From an uncultured Lachnospiraceae bacterium (GTDB lineage Bacteria > Bacillota > Clostridia > Lachnospirales > Lachnospiraceae), in NCBI GenBank assembly GCA_947626395.1, contig CANQRU010000008.1, positions 1 to 64,000 on the forward strand: a DNA stretch of 64,000 bases. The letters run 5' to 3'. The position numbers and the translations under genes were made by a program. The notes beneath the pieces are model-generated. The model ran no database searches. It had not been told where the DNA came from and was given only the letters and a program-made list of their open reading frames with translations. Shown here in pieces: positions 12,253 through 21,580 of the stretch. Each line of letters starts with the position of its first letter. Within the stretch, counting starts at the first letter, position 1.

Positions 12253-12561
12253 GTCTTTCTCCTAACCTATCGTAAAATCCTGCGCCGCAGGCACACAAAT
12301 CCACTCTCTTATCTATTTTATAATAAAGACCGGATTTTTGCAATGGAAAATCGAAATTGTTTGTGGATAACTGGGTTGAAACAGACCGGTAAAGATAAAT
12401 ATGATATGAAAATAAAGGATAAAGTTGAAAAGAGGATATGTTTCCACAAATTATCCACACTTTGTGGATAACTTTTTTTCTATTGACGAGGAGAACAATT
12501 CTATATATAATGCAGATGTATTGCATTGTATCTTTTAAAAAAGAACAGTAGCAGGAGGAAA
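12253..12561. other. Putative chromosomal origin (oriC), upstream box cluster
   Basis: This AT-rich intergenic stretch between the divergent dnaA and ECF genes carries DnaA boxes TGTGGATAA at 12362-12370, TTATCCACA at 12451-12459 and TGTGGATAA at 12463-12471, plus a near-consensus TTTCCACAA at 12441-12449. The last two full boxes form a close inverted pair. An AT-rich stretch to their right (12471-12540) is a candidate unwinding element. GC-skew analysis would be needed to fix the origin exactly. Confidence 0.8.
12483..12511 (+). promoter_or_regulatory. Promoter of the ECF S-component gene
   Basis: TTGACG (12483-12488), a 17-bp spacer and TATAAT (12506-12511) lie about 50 bp before the gene. 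The promoter abuts the DnaA box cluster, so initiator binding could affect it. Confidence 0.8.
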
Positions 12562-13227
12562 ATGAATATGGTAAAAAAAGACACTCGTTGGATGACCAGT
12601 GTCGCACTTATGGCGGCGATCGTGATCCTTTTGGCGAACACGCCTCTGGGAATGATCCAGCTTCCTATTATTAAGGCGACAACTGTACACATTCCGGTAA
12701 TCATCGGAGCCGTTATGCTCGGGCCTCTGGCCGGGGCGATCCTTGGGGGAATTTTCGGGATCTGTTCCATGATCTCCAACACCATGACGCCGAGCCTTCT
12801 GTCCTTCGCCTTTTCTCCATTTATGAGTACGACAGGGATCGTGGGCGCTGTGAAAGCGGTGTGGATATCTGTGGGATGCCGTGTGATGATCGGCGTTGTG
12901 TCCGGCTGGCTGTGGATATTGCTTAAAAAGATCCATCTGAACCGGTACGCGGCTCTTGCGGTGACCGGATTTGTCGGATCTATGACCAATACGGTCACAG
13001 TCATGGGAAGTATCTTCGTGCTTTTGATGAATGAATATGCCAGCGCGAGAAATGTGGTCGGCGCGAAAGAGGTCTTCGGTCTGATCATGGTGACCGTCAC
13101 GTCGTCCGGAATTCCGGAAGCCATCGCAGCCATGATCCTGGTAGCCGTGATCGGTTCGGCGCTTCTCTACGCAATGTCGAAAATGCCGGAATACGGCCGC
13201 AGGCAGATCAGAAGCCATAAAGCCTGA
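12562..13227 (+). CDS. ECF-type transporter substrate-binding S component
   Basis: A roughly 221-residue integral membrane protein with six predicted hydrophobic helices. It has the early loop block HIPVIIGAVMLGPLAGAILG seen in S components of energy-coupling-factor vitamin importers, in the same broad family as pantothenate and riboflavin S components. The S component binds the substrate and shares an EcfA/EcfT energising module encoded elsewhere. An ATG at 12562 follows AGGAGG by 3 bases, while the ATG at 12568 has better spacing (9), so the start may be two codons later. The substrate cannot be assigned from sequence. Its position between dnaA and rpmH is unusual but is probably a lineage trait. 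Confidence 0.8.
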   Translation: MNMVKKDTRWMTSVALMAAIVILLANTPLGMIQLPIIKATTVHIPVIIGAVMLGPLAGAILGGIFGICSMISNTMTPSLLSFAFSPFMSTTGIVGAVKAVWISVGCRVMIGVVSGWLWILLKKIHLNRYAALAVTGFVGSMTNTVTVMGSIFVLLMNEYASARNVVGAKEVFGLIMVTVTSSGIPEAIAAMILVAVIGSALLYAMSKMPEYGRRQIRSHKA

Positions 13228-13277
13228 TCGTTAATAATCTATATCTAGTAATAAAGAATACAATCAATACAAGTTAT

Positions 13278-13317
13278 GGGAGCGGCCATTTTAAGAAAAA
13301 ATACCGCTCCCTTTTTT
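13278..13317 (+). terminator. Terminator after the ECF S component
   Basis: GGGAGCGG (13278-13285) pairs with CCGCTCCC (13304-13311), followed by six Ts. Confidence 0.9.
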
Positions 13318-13329
13318 GTAAGATTTTGC

Positions 13330-13358
13330 TTGACTTCCAACGTTTCCTTCTATATAAT
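13330..13358 (+). promoter_or_regulatory. rpmH promoter
   Basis: TTGACT (13330-13335), a 17-bp spacer and TATAAT (13353-13358), about 50 bp before the rpmH start. Confidence 0.85.
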
Positions 13359-13409
13359 TGTAGCGATGTTTAATTTAGAAACGCTCTGAAAGAGGAGGTG
13401 TTGAACGCG

Positions 13410-13544
13410 ATGAAGATGACATTTCAGCCTAAGAGAAGACAGAGAGCGAAAGTTCATGGTTTCAGGGCCAGAATGAGTACTCCGGGCGGAAGAAAAGTTT
13501 TAGCCGCGAGAAGAGCAAAAGGAAGAGCCAGATTATCTGCTTAA
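13410..13544 (+). CDS. rpmH: 50S ribosomal protein L34
   Basis: A 44-codon gene whose product starts [18 protein letters not shown] and ends with [12 protein letters not shown]. This is the highly basic L34 of the large ribosomal subunit. GAGGAGGTG lies upstream. The rpmH-rnpA-yidD-yidC order is conserved next to the origin in most bacteria. A hairpin terminator follows at about 13602. Confidence 0.98.
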   Translation: MKMTFQPKRRQRAKVHGFRARMSTPGGRKVLAARRAKGRARLSA

Positions 13545-13601
13545 TCGCTTATGCGGAGAACCCGCCGGCGGCGGCTTCTCTTGCGTATTCACATGAATGA
13601 C

Positions 13602-13637
13602 AGGCCGCAAGGAATTGTGGCCTTGTTTATTTTTTAA
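13602..13637 (+). terminator. Terminator/attenuator between rpmH and rnpA
   Basis: AGGCCGC (13602-13608) pairs with GTGGCCT (13617-13623) with one G-U pair, then TGTTTATTTTTT. It would allow much higher rpmH than rnpA expression. Confidence 0.75.
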
Positions 13638-13681
13638 TGAAAAGAAGAGCAATCGGCTTTTAAGTATGATGTGGAGGACGC

Positions 13682-14026
13682 ATGAAGAGGTTTCCTTCGA
13701 TTAAGAAGAACAGCGAATTTCAGAAGATTTACAAAAGCGGAACTTCTTATGCCAACCGGTTGTTAGTTATGTATGTGAGGCCGTCGGAACATCCCGGCGT
13801 CAGGATCGGGATCTCCGTCAGCAGGAAGGTAGGGAACAGCGTGGTGCGCCACAGGGTGACCAGGCTGATTCGGGAAATATTCAGATTAAACAAATTAGAG
13901 ACAGATTCTGGATTAGACATCATCGTGGTCGCGAGACCCGCGGCGAAAGAATCAGATTTCAAAAAACTGGAAAGTGCTTATATGCACTTGTGCGGACTGC
14001 ATAACATCAGAAAGGAATCGAAGTGA
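13682..14026 (+). CDS. rnpA: Ribonuclease P protein component
   Basis: A 114-residue basic protein subunit of RNase P, which removes tRNA 5' leaders with the rnpB RNA. It has the start [17 protein letters not shown], the central [22 protein letters not shown] block with the RNR-type signature, and normal length. It ends 7 bp before yidD. Confidence 0.97.
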   Translation: MKRFPSIKKNSEFQKIYKSGTSYANRLLVMYVRPSEHPGVRIGISVSRKVGNSVVRHRVTRLIREIFRLNKLETDSGLDIIVVARPAAKESDFKKLESAYMHLCGLHNIRKESK

Positions 14027-14033
14027 GATTGGT

Positions 14034-14249
14034 ATGGTGAAGAAGTTTTTGATTCTTTGCATCAGGGGCTACCAGATATTTTTATCTCCTCTGAAAGTCA
14101 ATTTTCACTGTATTTACACGCCTACGTGTTCTCAATACGCCATTGAGGCACTGGAGAAGTACGGCGTGGTGAAAGGATTATGGTTGTCCATACGGAGAAT
14201 CCTGAGATGTCATCCGTGGGGCAGAGGCGGTTATGACCCAGTTCCGTGA
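14034..14249 (+). CDS. yidD: Membrane protein insertion efficiency factor YidD
   Basis: A 71-residue small protein with an amphipathic N-terminus and the family block [19 protein letters not shown], then [17 protein letters not shown]. It assists YidC-dependent membrane insertion. The ATG at 14034 is the family start; a longer in-frame reading into rnpA is rejected. It is followed immediately by yidC. Confidence 0.96.
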   Translation: MVKKFLILCIRGYQIFLSPLKVNFHCIYTPTCSQYAIEALEKYGVVKGLWLSIRRILRCHPWGRGGYDPVP

Positions 14250-14266
14250 AACGAGGAGGTAATGGA

Positions 14267-15556
14267 TTGGATTTTTTAGTACTGACTAAGGTAGGCGGGC
14301 CATTCGGAGTGATCGTTCAGGTGCTTGGATGGATCATGGAGATCCTGTTTGCGTTCACGAATCTGTTCGGCGTTGTGAACATCGGCTTGAGCATCATTCT
14401 GTTCACACTTGTGACAAAGCTGATCCTGTTTCCCTTATCGTTAAATCAGCAGAAGTCCAGCAAGATCCAGGCTGTCATCCAGCCTGAGATCCAGGCGATT
14501 CAGAAGAAGTACAAAGGCAAGAATGACAATGATTCGATGATGAAGATGAATGTGGAGACCAGGGCGGTCTATGAGAAGTACGGCGCTTCCATGACCGGCG
14601 GATGTCTTCCGCTTCTGATTCAGTTTCCCATCATGATCGGCCTGTACCAGGTAATCTATAAGATTCCCGCGTATGTAGGTATGGTGCGGAATTATTTTGA
14701 AGTGATTATGGATAAGCTGCCGGCGAATTTTGCTTCCAATGAAGTATTTATGAAGCTGGCTCAGAGTCAGGCCCTTGGCAACGCAGATTTCTCCGATGCG
14801 GATAAAGTGGTCGATCTTCTGTACAAGCTGACCAGACCCCAGTGGGCGGAGCTGGCCGGCGTATTCCCGGAGATCACAAGCGCTGTGACCAGCGCCGGGG
14901 AGAACGCGATCGAAGCGGTCAACCGGATGCAGAATTTCCTGGGAATCAACGTCGCTTATACGCCGATGAATGTTATCACCGGATTTTTCGGAGGCAATGA
15001 GGAATTCGGAATTCTGGCCTGCATCATGGCTATCGTTATTCCGATCATGTCCGGTCTGTCCCAGTGGTACTGTACGAAGCTGATGACAGTTAATCAGCCG
15101 GAGCAGCCGGACGACGCTCCGGGCGCAAGCATGATGAAGTCCATGAACGTCGCGATGCCGATCATGTCGCTGGTATTCTGCTTTACCCTTCCGCTGGTTA
15201 TCGGTATCTACTGGGTAGTCAGCAGTTTGTTCCAGATGGGACAGCAGATCTATATGAACCATTATATGGCGAAGGTCGATATCGACGAACTGATCCGGAA
15301 GAATGTGGAAAAGGCCAATAAGAAACGCGCCAAGAAGGGACTTGCTCCCAACAAGCCGACCACGATCGCCCAGGCGATGAAGGCCATGCAGGAAGCGGAA
15401 GCGAAAGAGAAAGCCGAGCAGGAGAAGAAAGCCGCGAAGACGAAGAAGCTTGTAGAAGATTCTACGGCATATTATAATCAGAACGCGAAGCCCGGAAGTC
15501 TTGCGTCGAAGGTTAACATGGTTCAGAAGTATAACGAAAAACACGAAAAGCGTTGA
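14267..15556 (+). CDS. yidC: Membrane protein insertase YidC/Oxa1
   Basis: About 429 residues. Hydrophobic segments at the N-terminus, the block LGWIMEILFAFTNLFGVVNIGLSIILFT, and later helices with PIMIGLYQVIYKIP and VFCFTLPLVIGIYWVVSS are typical of the YidC/Oxa1 core. The basic Lys/Glu-rich C-tail (last ~100 residues) probably contacts ribosomes. No ATG fits: GAGGAGGT is followed seven bases later by TTG at 14267, taken as the start; an in-frame GTG at 14246 overlaps that ribosome-binding site. An extra soluble loop between helices makes it longer than Bacillus SpoIIIJ, and no lipobox is visible. Confidence 0.95.
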   Translation: MDFLVLTKVGGPFGVIVQVLGWIMEILFAFTNLFGVVNIGLSIILFTLVTKLILFPLSLNQQKSSKIQAVIQPEIQAIQKKYKGKNDNDSMMKMNVETRAVYEKYGASMTGGCLPLLIQFPIMIGLYQVIYKIPAYVGMVRNYFEVIMDKLPANFASNEVFMKLAQSQALGNADFSDADKVVDLLYKLTRPQWAELAGVFPEITSAVTSAGENAIEAVNRMQNFLGINVAYTPMNVITGFFGGNEEFGILACIMAIVIPIMSGLSQWYCTKLMTVNQPEQPDDAPGASMMKSMNVAMPIMSLVFCFTLPLVIGIYWVVSSLFQMGQQIYMNHYMAKVDIDELIRKNVEKANKKRAKKGLAPNKPTTIAQAMKAMQEAEAKEKAEQEKKAAKTKKLVEDSTAYYNQNAKPGSLASKVNMVQKYNEKHEKR

Positions 15557-15584
15557 TGAGGGATAGTATATCAGGAGGGTATCT

Positions 15585-16829
15585 ATGGATGTAACAAGAG
15601 TTACAGCGAAGACGTTGGATGAAGCCATCACGAAGGCGTCCATCGATCTGGGAACTTCAAGCGATAATCTGGAATATACGATAGAAGAACAGAAGTCCGG
15701 TATTTTCGGTCTGGGCAAAAGCGTAACGATCAAAGCGCATAAGAAAACAGAAGGAGATCTGGAAGATCTTTACGCGGCGGTCGTCGAAGGCAGAGAAGAG
15801 AAGAAGCCTGCGCCGAAGGCGGCGCCGGAACAGGGCAGGGAAGCCGTGAAAGACATTCCCAGACAGCAGCCTGCGAAAGATTATGTAAAGCCCGCCCCCA
15901 GAAATGAATTTAAGGATCAGAAGAAGGACGAGCCGAAGAAAGAAATTAAAAAGGAAAAGAAAGATAACCGCAAGGAGTTTAAGACAGAATTTAAGACGGA
16001 ATCCAAATATGAAGTAAAGAGCGAAGTAAAGAGCATGAAGGGCAAAGAGAAAGAGCCGAAGAATGCGGAGAAGGAGGCGCCGAAGAAGGAGCAGAAGCCG
16101 CTTCAGAAGCCTGCGCCGAAGCAGCCTCAGACTCAGAAGGATTCCCAGAAGAACAGCCAGAGAAGTTCTTACAGAGAAAGCATTGAAGCTGAGAGAGAAG
16201 CTTTAAGGCTGGCTGAAGAAAAGCGGGCCGAGAAGGAGAGAGACCGCAAAGAGAACAAGAAGCCTTCGAATATCGAAGCCTGCAGGACCGCGGCGGCGGA
16301 TTTCCTTACCAGGGTATTCGCAGCTATGGATATGAAGGTAGACGTGGATACGGTTTACGATGATGAAGAAGTAGAGCTGATCGTGAATCTGTCCGGCGAC
16401 GATATGGGCATCCTGATCGGCAAGAGAGGACAGACCCTGGATTCCCTTCAGTATCTGGTAAGCCTGGTTGTGAATAAACAGACGGAAGGCTATCTCCGCG
16501 TGAAGCTTGATACGGAAAATTATCGGGCCAGAAGGAAAGAAACGCTGGAGCAGCTGGCGAAGAATATTGCATTCAAGGTGAGAAGGACAAGACACAGCGT
16601 CTCCCTGGAGCCGATGAATCCTTATGAGAGACGCATTATCCACGCGACGCTTCAGAATGACCGGTATGTGGTCACAAGAAGCGAAGGCGAGGATCCTTAC
16701 CGTCATGTAGTTGTCTCCCTGAAGCGTGAAGCCAGAGACAGAGACCGCAGAGGCGGATACAGCAGACATAACAGTCTGAATAATCAGAATGATCAGAACA
16801 GCCAGGAAAGCGGCAGCGCAGAAGAATAA
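15585..16829 (+). CDS. khpB: RNA-binding protein KhpB/Jag (Jag_N, KH-II, R3H)
   Basis: A 414-residue RNA-binding protein acting with KhpA in cell elongation and division control in Firmicutes. The Jag-N domain (residues 1-52) is followed by a very long Lys/Glu/Pro/Gln-rich low-complexity linker (about 53-225). Next come a KH-II domain with MGILIGKRGQTLDSLQYL (about 268-285) and an R3H domain with LEPMNPYERRIIH. A Gln/Asn-rich tail follows. The linker is far longer than in Bacillus Jag. It lies 28 bp after yidC, as usual, and a strong terminator follows. Confidence 0.95.
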   Translation: MDVTRVTAKTLDEAITKASIDLGTSSDNLEYTIEEQKSGIFGLGKSVTIKAHKKTEGDLEDLYAAVVEGREEKKPAPKAAPEQGREAVKDIPRQQPAKDYVKPAPRNEFKDQKKDEPKKEIKKEKKDNRKEFKTEFKTESKYEVKSEVKSMKGKEKEPKNAEKEAPKKEQKPLQKPAPKQPQTQKDSQKNSQRSSYRESIEAEREALRLAEEKRAEKERDRKENKKPSNIEACRTAAADFLTRVFAAMDMKVDVDTVYDDEEVELIVNLSGDDMGILIGKRGQTLDSLQYLVSLVVNKQTEGYLRVKLDTENYRARRKETLEQLAKNIAFKVRRTRHSVSLEPMNPYERRIIHATLQNDRYVVTRSEGEDPYRHVVVSLKREARDRDRRGGYSRHNSLNNQNDQNSQESGSAEE

Positions 16830-16843
16830 TGCGAACCTCCGAT

Positions 16844-16876
16844 AAGGGCCGGAATTAATTGTTCCGGCCCTTTTTT
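16844..16876 (+). terminator. Terminator after khpB/jag
   Basis: GGGCCGGAA (16846-16854) pairs with TTCCGGCCC (16862-16870), then six Ts. It separates the rnpA-jag unit from mnmE. Confidence 0.92.
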
Positions 16877-16936
16877 ACCAGGTACATTCTGCGCGGAAAA
16901 CACCTGCCGGCAATGAAATTGGAGAGATCGTTTATT

Positions 16937-18319
16937 ATGAGAACGGATACGATAGCCGCGATCGCCACAGGACTTACAGATTCCGGAATCGGGATCGTCA
17001 GGATCAGCGGGACGGACGCATTTGATGTGATCAGAAAAATATTTGTAAAGAAAAACGGCGCTGCGGCGGATGTGAACCGGTCACATACGGTGCAGTACGG
17101 TTTTATTTGCGAAAATGGAGAAAAGATAGATGAAGTTCTGGTCATGGTCATGAAAGGTCCTCACAGCTATACCGGAGAAGATACTGTTGAGATCGACTGT
17201 CATGGCGGCGTACTGATGATGCGGCGTATTCTGGAAGTGGTTCTGGCAAACGGAGCCAGAGCGGCGGAACCGGGAGAATTTACAAAGAGAGCTTTCTTAA
17301 ACGGAAGGATCGATCTGTCCCAGGCGGAAGCGGTGATCGACGTGATCAACGCAAAAAATAACTACGCGCTGAAAAATTCCATGAAACAGTTAAGCGGCAA
17401 AGAATCGGATAAGATCCGTGGGCTGAGGGAAAAGATCCTTTACGAGATCGCGTATATTGAATCGGCCCTGGATGATCCGGAGCATATTTCTCTGGACGGA
17501 TACCGTGAACAGCTTGAAATAACGCTGAACGAAGCAATCGGGCAGGTGAAAATGCTGATCGATTCCGCGGATTACGGGAGGATCGTGTCAGAAGGTATCC
17601 GCACGGTGATCGTAGGAAAGCCGAACGCGGGAAAATCATCTCTGATGAATATGCTTCTGGGAGAAGAAAGGGCTATTGTTACGGAAATCGCGGGGACTAC
17701 AAGAGATACTCTGGAGGAACAGGTTCGGTTTGGCGACATCAGCCTTCGAATCGTGGATACGGCAGGAATCCGGGATACAGAAGATATCGTGGAGAAGATC
17801 GGCGTCGGCCGGGCTAAAGACGCGGCGTCGGATGCGGACCTGATCATTTATGTGATTGATTCCTCTGTGCCCCTTGATGAGAACGATTATGAGATTATGG
17901 ATCTGATCCAGGGCCGGAAGGCAATCATTCTTTTGAATAAATCAGACCTGCCGGCCGTGGCGGACATTTCCCCGGCTGCTGTTTCTGAAAAACTGGCAGG
18001 TAAGAAGATCATTACCATTTCGGCAAAAGAAGAAACTGGTTTTGATGAACTGAAGGAAACCATTCAGGAAATGTTCTGCAGGGGGAATATTCATTTTAAC
18101 GATGAAGTGCTGATAACGAATCTTCGGCACAAGGAGGCTCTTCAGGAGGCGCTTTCCAGTCTTGAGATGGTGATGGACAGTATTAGAAACGGCCTGCCGG
18201 AAGACTTTTTCTCTATCGATCTGACAGACGCTTATGAGAGGTTGGGAAGCATTATCGGAGAAGCGGTGGAAGACGATGTGGTGAATGAGATATTCAGCCG
18301 GTTCTGTACAGGAAAATAA
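16937..18319 (+). CDS. mnmE: tRNA modification GTPase MnmE (TrmE)
   Basis: A 460-residue GTPase that with MnmG adds the carboxymethylaminomethyl group to wobble U34 of certain tRNAs. The N-terminal folate-binding domain starts MRTDTIAAIATG. The central G domain has G1 GKPNAGKSS, G3 DTAGI and G4 NKSD. The protein ends with the catalytic C-terminal FCTGK. The start at 16937 is chosen because the longer reading begins inside the jag terminator. MnmG follows 18 bp later. Confidence 0.97.
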   Translation: MRTDTIAAIATGLTDSGIGIVRISGTDAFDVIRKIFVKKNGAAADVNRSHTVQYGFICENGEKIDEVLVMVMKGPHSYTGEDTVEIDCHGGVLMMRRILEVVLANGARAAEPGEFTKRAFLNGRIDLSQAEAVIDVINAKNNYALKNSMKQLSGKESDKIRGLREKILYEIAYIESALDDPEHISLDGYREQLEITLNEAIGQVKMLIDSADYGRIVSEGIRTVIVGKPNAGKSSLMNMLLGEERAIVTEIAGTTRDTLEEQVRFGDISLRIVDTAGIRDTEDIVEKIGVGRAKDAASDADLIIYVIDSSVPLDENDYEIMDLIQGRKAIILLNKSDLPAVADISPAAVSEKLAGKKIITISAKEETGFDELKETIQEMFCRGNIHFNDEVLITNLRHKEALQEALSSLEMVMDSIRNGLPEDFFSIDLTDAYERLGSIIGEAVEDDVVNEIFSRFCTGK

Positions 18320-18337
18320 GCAGCGAGAGGACGGAAA

Positions 18338-20359
18338 ATGGCAGTTTTAGAGGAATATTATGATATTGTAGTCGTAGGAGCCGGACACGCGGGATGCGAG
18401 GCGGCTCTTGCGTGCGCAAGACTGGGACTTGAGACGATCATGTTCACGGTCAGCGTGGACAGTATTGCCCTGATGCCCTGCAACCCGAACATCGGAGGCA
18501 GTTCCAAAGGACATCTGGTCCGTGAACTGGACGCGATTGGCGGCGAGATGGGGAAGAATATCGACAAGACATTCATCCAGTCCCGGATGCTGAATGAATC
18601 CAAAGGCCCGGCCGTTCATTCTCTGCGGGCGCAGGCGGACAAGCAGGATTATTCCAGGCAGATGAGAAAGACGCTGGAGAATACGGATCATCTGACGATT
18701 CGGCAGGCGGAAGTGTCGGAGATCGTTACAGAAGAGACAGATCCGGACGGCGGCCGGTGTTTGCGGGAAGGAGCGGGAATATCGGAGGCAGATCTTATTT
18801 CCGGTAAAATCGCGGACGGATCCGCTCGGGAATCCGGGCTGATCCGAAGAAAATATCGGATCCGTGGAGTAAAAACGGTATCCGGCGCCATTTATCACGC
18901 AAAAGCGGTAGTTCTGGCTACCGGAACTTATCTGAAAGCCAGATGTATCTTTGGCGATGTAAGTAATTATACTGGGCCCAACGGACTGCAGGCCGCCAAT
19001 CATCTGACGGATTCCCTGAAAGCGCATGGAATTGAGATGTACCGCTTTAAGACCGGAACACCGGCGAGGGTGGACCGGCGCAGCCTTGATTTCAGCAAAA
19101 TGGAAGAACAGCCGGGAGATGAATATATTCAGCCGTTTTCATTTTCCACGGATCCGGAATCCGTGCAGAAGAAGCAGGTTTCCTGCTGGCTGACGTATAC
19201 AAATGAGAAAACGCATGAGATCATCCGTCAGAATCTGGATCGGTCGCCGCTGTTTTCCGGTGAGATCGAAGGAACAGGTCCCAGGTACTGCCCGTCTATC
19301 GAAGACAAGGTTGTGAAATTTCCGGATAAGGAACGGCACCAGATATTCGTGGAACCGGAAGGATTTTATACGAATGAAATGTATCTGTCCGGTATGTCAA
19401 GTTCTCTGCCGGAGGATGTACAGCACGCCATGTATAAGACGGTACCGGGGCTGGAACATGTAAAGATCGTGAGAAATGCCTATGCGATCGAATATGACTG
19501 CATTAATTCCCTGCAGCTGAGACCGTCTTTGGAATTTAAAACAATAGAAGGATTATTCAGCGGAGGACAATTTAACGGAAGTTCCGGTTATGAAGAAGCA
19601 GCCGTGCAGGGATTTATGGCCGGAGTGAACGCGGCTATGAAGGTTTTAGGCCGCGAGCCGTATGTGCTGGATCGTTCTCAGGCATATATCGGTGTGCTGA
19701 TCGATGATCTTGTGACGAAGGAAAATCACGAACCATACCGGATGATGACGTCAAGAGCGGAATATCGTCTGCTTCTGCGTCAGGACAACGCGGATCTGCG
19801 ATTGCGGTCTATCGGTCACGAGATCGGACTGGTAAGTGACGAAGAATACGAGAAGACCTGTGAGAAAGAACGGCAGATCGAAGAGGAGATCCATCGTTTG
19901 GAGAGGACAAGCGTTGGCGTAAGTCCGCAGGTACAGGAGTTTTTGATGCGCCATGAAAGTACGCCTCTGAAAAGCGGAATTACATTGGCAGAGCTTGTCA
20001 GAAGGCCGGAACTTGATTATATTATGTTAACTGAGTTAGACGATAACAGACCGAATCTGGCGAAAGATGTGATCGAACAGGTTAACATAAATATTAAATA
20101 TGAGGGTTATATCCGCAGGCAGAAGCAGCAGGTAGAGCAGTTTAAGAAACTGGAGAAAAAACGGCTGGATATCGATTTTGATTATCGTCAGATCAAAGGG
20201 CTCCGGCTGGAGGCTGCACAGAAACTGAATCTGTATAAGCCGGTAAGTATTGGACAGGCATCCAGAATATCAGGAGTTTCACCGGCAGATATATCGGTGC
20301 TTTTAGTGTATTTTGAAAAATATGGCGGAAGTGAAAATGGTCGGAGTTCTGTAGAATAA
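18338..20359 (+). CDS. mnmG: tRNA uridine 5-carboxymethylaminomethyl modification enzyme MnmG (GidA)
   Basis: A 673-residue FAD enzyme, partner of MnmE. The N-terminal dinucleotide motif is [19 protein letters not shown], followed by [20 protein letters not shown]. The second GidA signature, [18 protein letters not shown], lies around residue 410. It is some 40 residues longer than the usual ~630. The extra material sits around residues 129-165, after the ITEETDPD-like region, in a low-conservation charged stretch just before the strand leading to VVLATGTYL. No frameshift is apparent. Confidence 0.97.
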   Translation: MAVLEEYYDIVVVGAGHAGCEAALACARLGLETIMFTVSVDSIALMPCNPNIGGSSKGHLVRELDAIGGEMGKNIDKTFIQSRMLNESKGPAVHSLRAQADKQDYSRQMRKTLENTDHLTIRQAEVSEIVTEETDPDGGRCLREGAGISEADLISGKIADGSARESGLIRRKYRIRGVKTVSGAIYHAKAVVLATGTYLKARCIFGDVSNYTGPNGLQAANHLTDSLKAHGIEMYRFKTGTPARVDRRSLDFSKMEEQPGDEYIQPFSFSTDPESVQKKQVSCWLTYTNEKTHEIIRQNLDRSPLFSGEIEGTGPRYCPSIEDKVVKFPDKERHQIFVEPEGFYTNEMYLSGMSSSLPEDVQHAMYKTVPGLEHVKIVRNAYAIEYDCINSLQLRPSLEFKTIEGLFSGGQFNGSSGYEEAAVQGFMAGVNAAMKVLGREPYVLDRSQAYIGVLIDDLVTKENHEPYRMMTSRAEYRLLLRQDNADLRLRSIGHEIGLVSDEEYEKTCEKERQIEEEIHRLERTSVGVSPQVQEFLMRHESTPLKSGITLAELVRRPELDYIMLTELDDNRPNLAKDVIEQVNINIKYEGYIRRQKQQVEQFKKLEKKRLDIDFDYRQIKGLRLEAAQKLNLYKPVSIGQASRISGVSPADISVLLVYFEKYGGSENGRSSVE

Positions 20360-20405
20360 AGTGATGCAGAATAGAGTGAGTATATGACTGATGGGGATAA
20401 AAGGT

Positions 20406-21137
20406 ATGGATAATCAGTTCAAAATGTGGATAACTAGCGGAATGAAAGAAATTTCTGTGGATTTATCTGATGATCAGATGGAGCAATTCTACTTGTATTA
20501 TGAGATGCTGATCGAATGGAATAAGGTCATGAATCTGACTGCAATCACGGATATGAAGGATGTGATATTTAAACATTTTGTCGATAGTGTTTCACTGATT
20601 AAAGCCGTTGATGTTTCACGTGAAACATCTTTGATCGATGTAGGTACCGGCGCTGGATTTCCGGGTATTCCTTTGAAGATAGTTTTTCCTGAATTGAAGG
20701 TTACATTGTTAGATTCGTTAAATAAGAGAGTTCGGTTTCTTGAAGAAGTGATCGGTAAGCTGGGGTTGACTGGAATTTTGGCGATTCATGGGAGAGCTGA
20801 AGATGTAGGGAGAAATTTCGAGTATCGGGAAAAGTATGATCTGTGCGTATCGCGTGCTGTGGCGAATCTTGCTACGTTGTCGGAGTATTGTATGCCGTTT
20901 GTGAGAGTTGGGGGGAATTTTATCTCATATAAATCGGGGACGATTGAGGATGAGTTGAAGGCGGCTGGGAATGCAGTGAAGATGCTGGGGGGACGCGTTG
21001 AAGATGTGGTGAGATTCAGGATTGAGGGGATAGATGCGGAGAGAAGTCTGGTTCGGGTTGTGAAGAATCGGAAGATAGATTCGAAATATCCGCGGAAGGC
21101 TGGATGGCCGGGGAAGGAGCCGTTGGGGGTGGGATAG
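20406..21137 (+). CDS. rsmG: 16S rRNA (guanine-527 N7)-methyltransferase RsmG
   Basis: About 243 residues. A Rossmann methyltransferase with HFVDSVSL then LIDVGTGAGFPGIPLKIVFPE as the SAM-binding motif, and a later CVSRAVANLATLSEYCMPF block. An ATG at 20391 is also in frame, but AAAAGG precedes the ATG at 20406. A perfect 16-bp parS palindrome (20612-20627) lies inside the gene and encodes VSRET in the linker before motif I. The 3' third is G-rich compared with the rest. The origin-proximal placement near parAB is typical of Firmicutes. Confidence 0.96.
   Translation: MDNQFKMWITSGMKEISVDLSDDQMEQFYLYYEMLIEWNKVMNLTAITDMKDVIFKHFVDSVSLIKAVDVSRETSLIDVGTGAGFPGIPLKIVFPELKVTLLDSLNKRVRFLEEVIGKLGLTGILAIHGRAEDVGRNFEYREKYDLCVSRAVANLATLSEYCMPFVRVGGNFISYKSGTIEDELKAAGNAVKMLGGRVEDVVRFRIEGIDAERSLVRVVKNRKIDSKYPRKAGWPGKEPLGVG
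20612..20627. other. parS: parS centromere site inside rsmG
   Basis: The perfect palindrome TGTTTCACGTGAAACA matches the Firmicutes ParB/Spo0J site consensus. It is located in the rsmG coding sequence about 4.3 kb from parB. Confidence 0.93.
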
Positions 21138-21149
21138 GTGTTTATGTGC

Positions 21150-21436
21150 GTTGTCGCGGAAGATACGCGGGGCAGGAGGGGTCCGGGACACATCCCGGGC
21201 GCTCATGGCTCCGAAGGGAAGTCTGTCTAACCGCAAAAATGGGCCGTTTCGGGGCACCGTCAAATTCGTGAGAAATCCTGAAAGGATTTCTCACTCAGCT
21301 TGCGCTCCGCCCCTGACTTGAGGTCAGGGGCTCGGCCCCGAAACGGCCCGTTTTTGCGCTAAGACAGACTAACCCTTCTCCGCAAATCGCGCCCGGAATG
21401 TGCCCCGGACCCCTCCTGCCCCGCTGTGTTATCGCG
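21150..21436 (+). repeat. Structured hairpin element, copy A
   Basis: A roughly 287-nt long imperfect palindrome. Outer stem P1 pairs 21167-21201 with 21390-21424 and inner stem P2 pairs 21221-21254 with 21336-21369. Between them is an asymmetric internal loop (21201-21220 opposite 21370-21391). The apical core (21251-21339) contains two sub-hairpins, GAGAAATCC/GGATTTCTC and GCCCCTGAC/GTCAGGGGC. A second, inverted copy lies at 23768-24033: its core is nearly identical, but its P1 and P2 are unrelated in sequence and still self-complementary. No ORF fits. It could be a structured RNA gene or a palindromic mobile element. Confidence 0.85.
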
Positions 21437-21453
21437 AAATGGATGGTGGAGAT

Positions 21454-21491
21454 GCACCGATAGCGCTTCGCTGATCGGTGCGTGGGTTTTT
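21454..21491 (+). terminator. Terminator-like hairpin downstream of rsmG/element A
   Basis: GCACCGAT pairs with ATCGGTGC around a GC-rich loop (itself AGCG/CGCT), followed within four bases by a run of Ts. Confidence 0.7.
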
Positions 21492-21580
21492 AAGGGGTCA
21501 GTATGTCTGAGAGATATTTTTGGATGAGATAATATAGTTATAAGAGAAGCATAATAATTAGAGCTTATGGAGGTATTACG

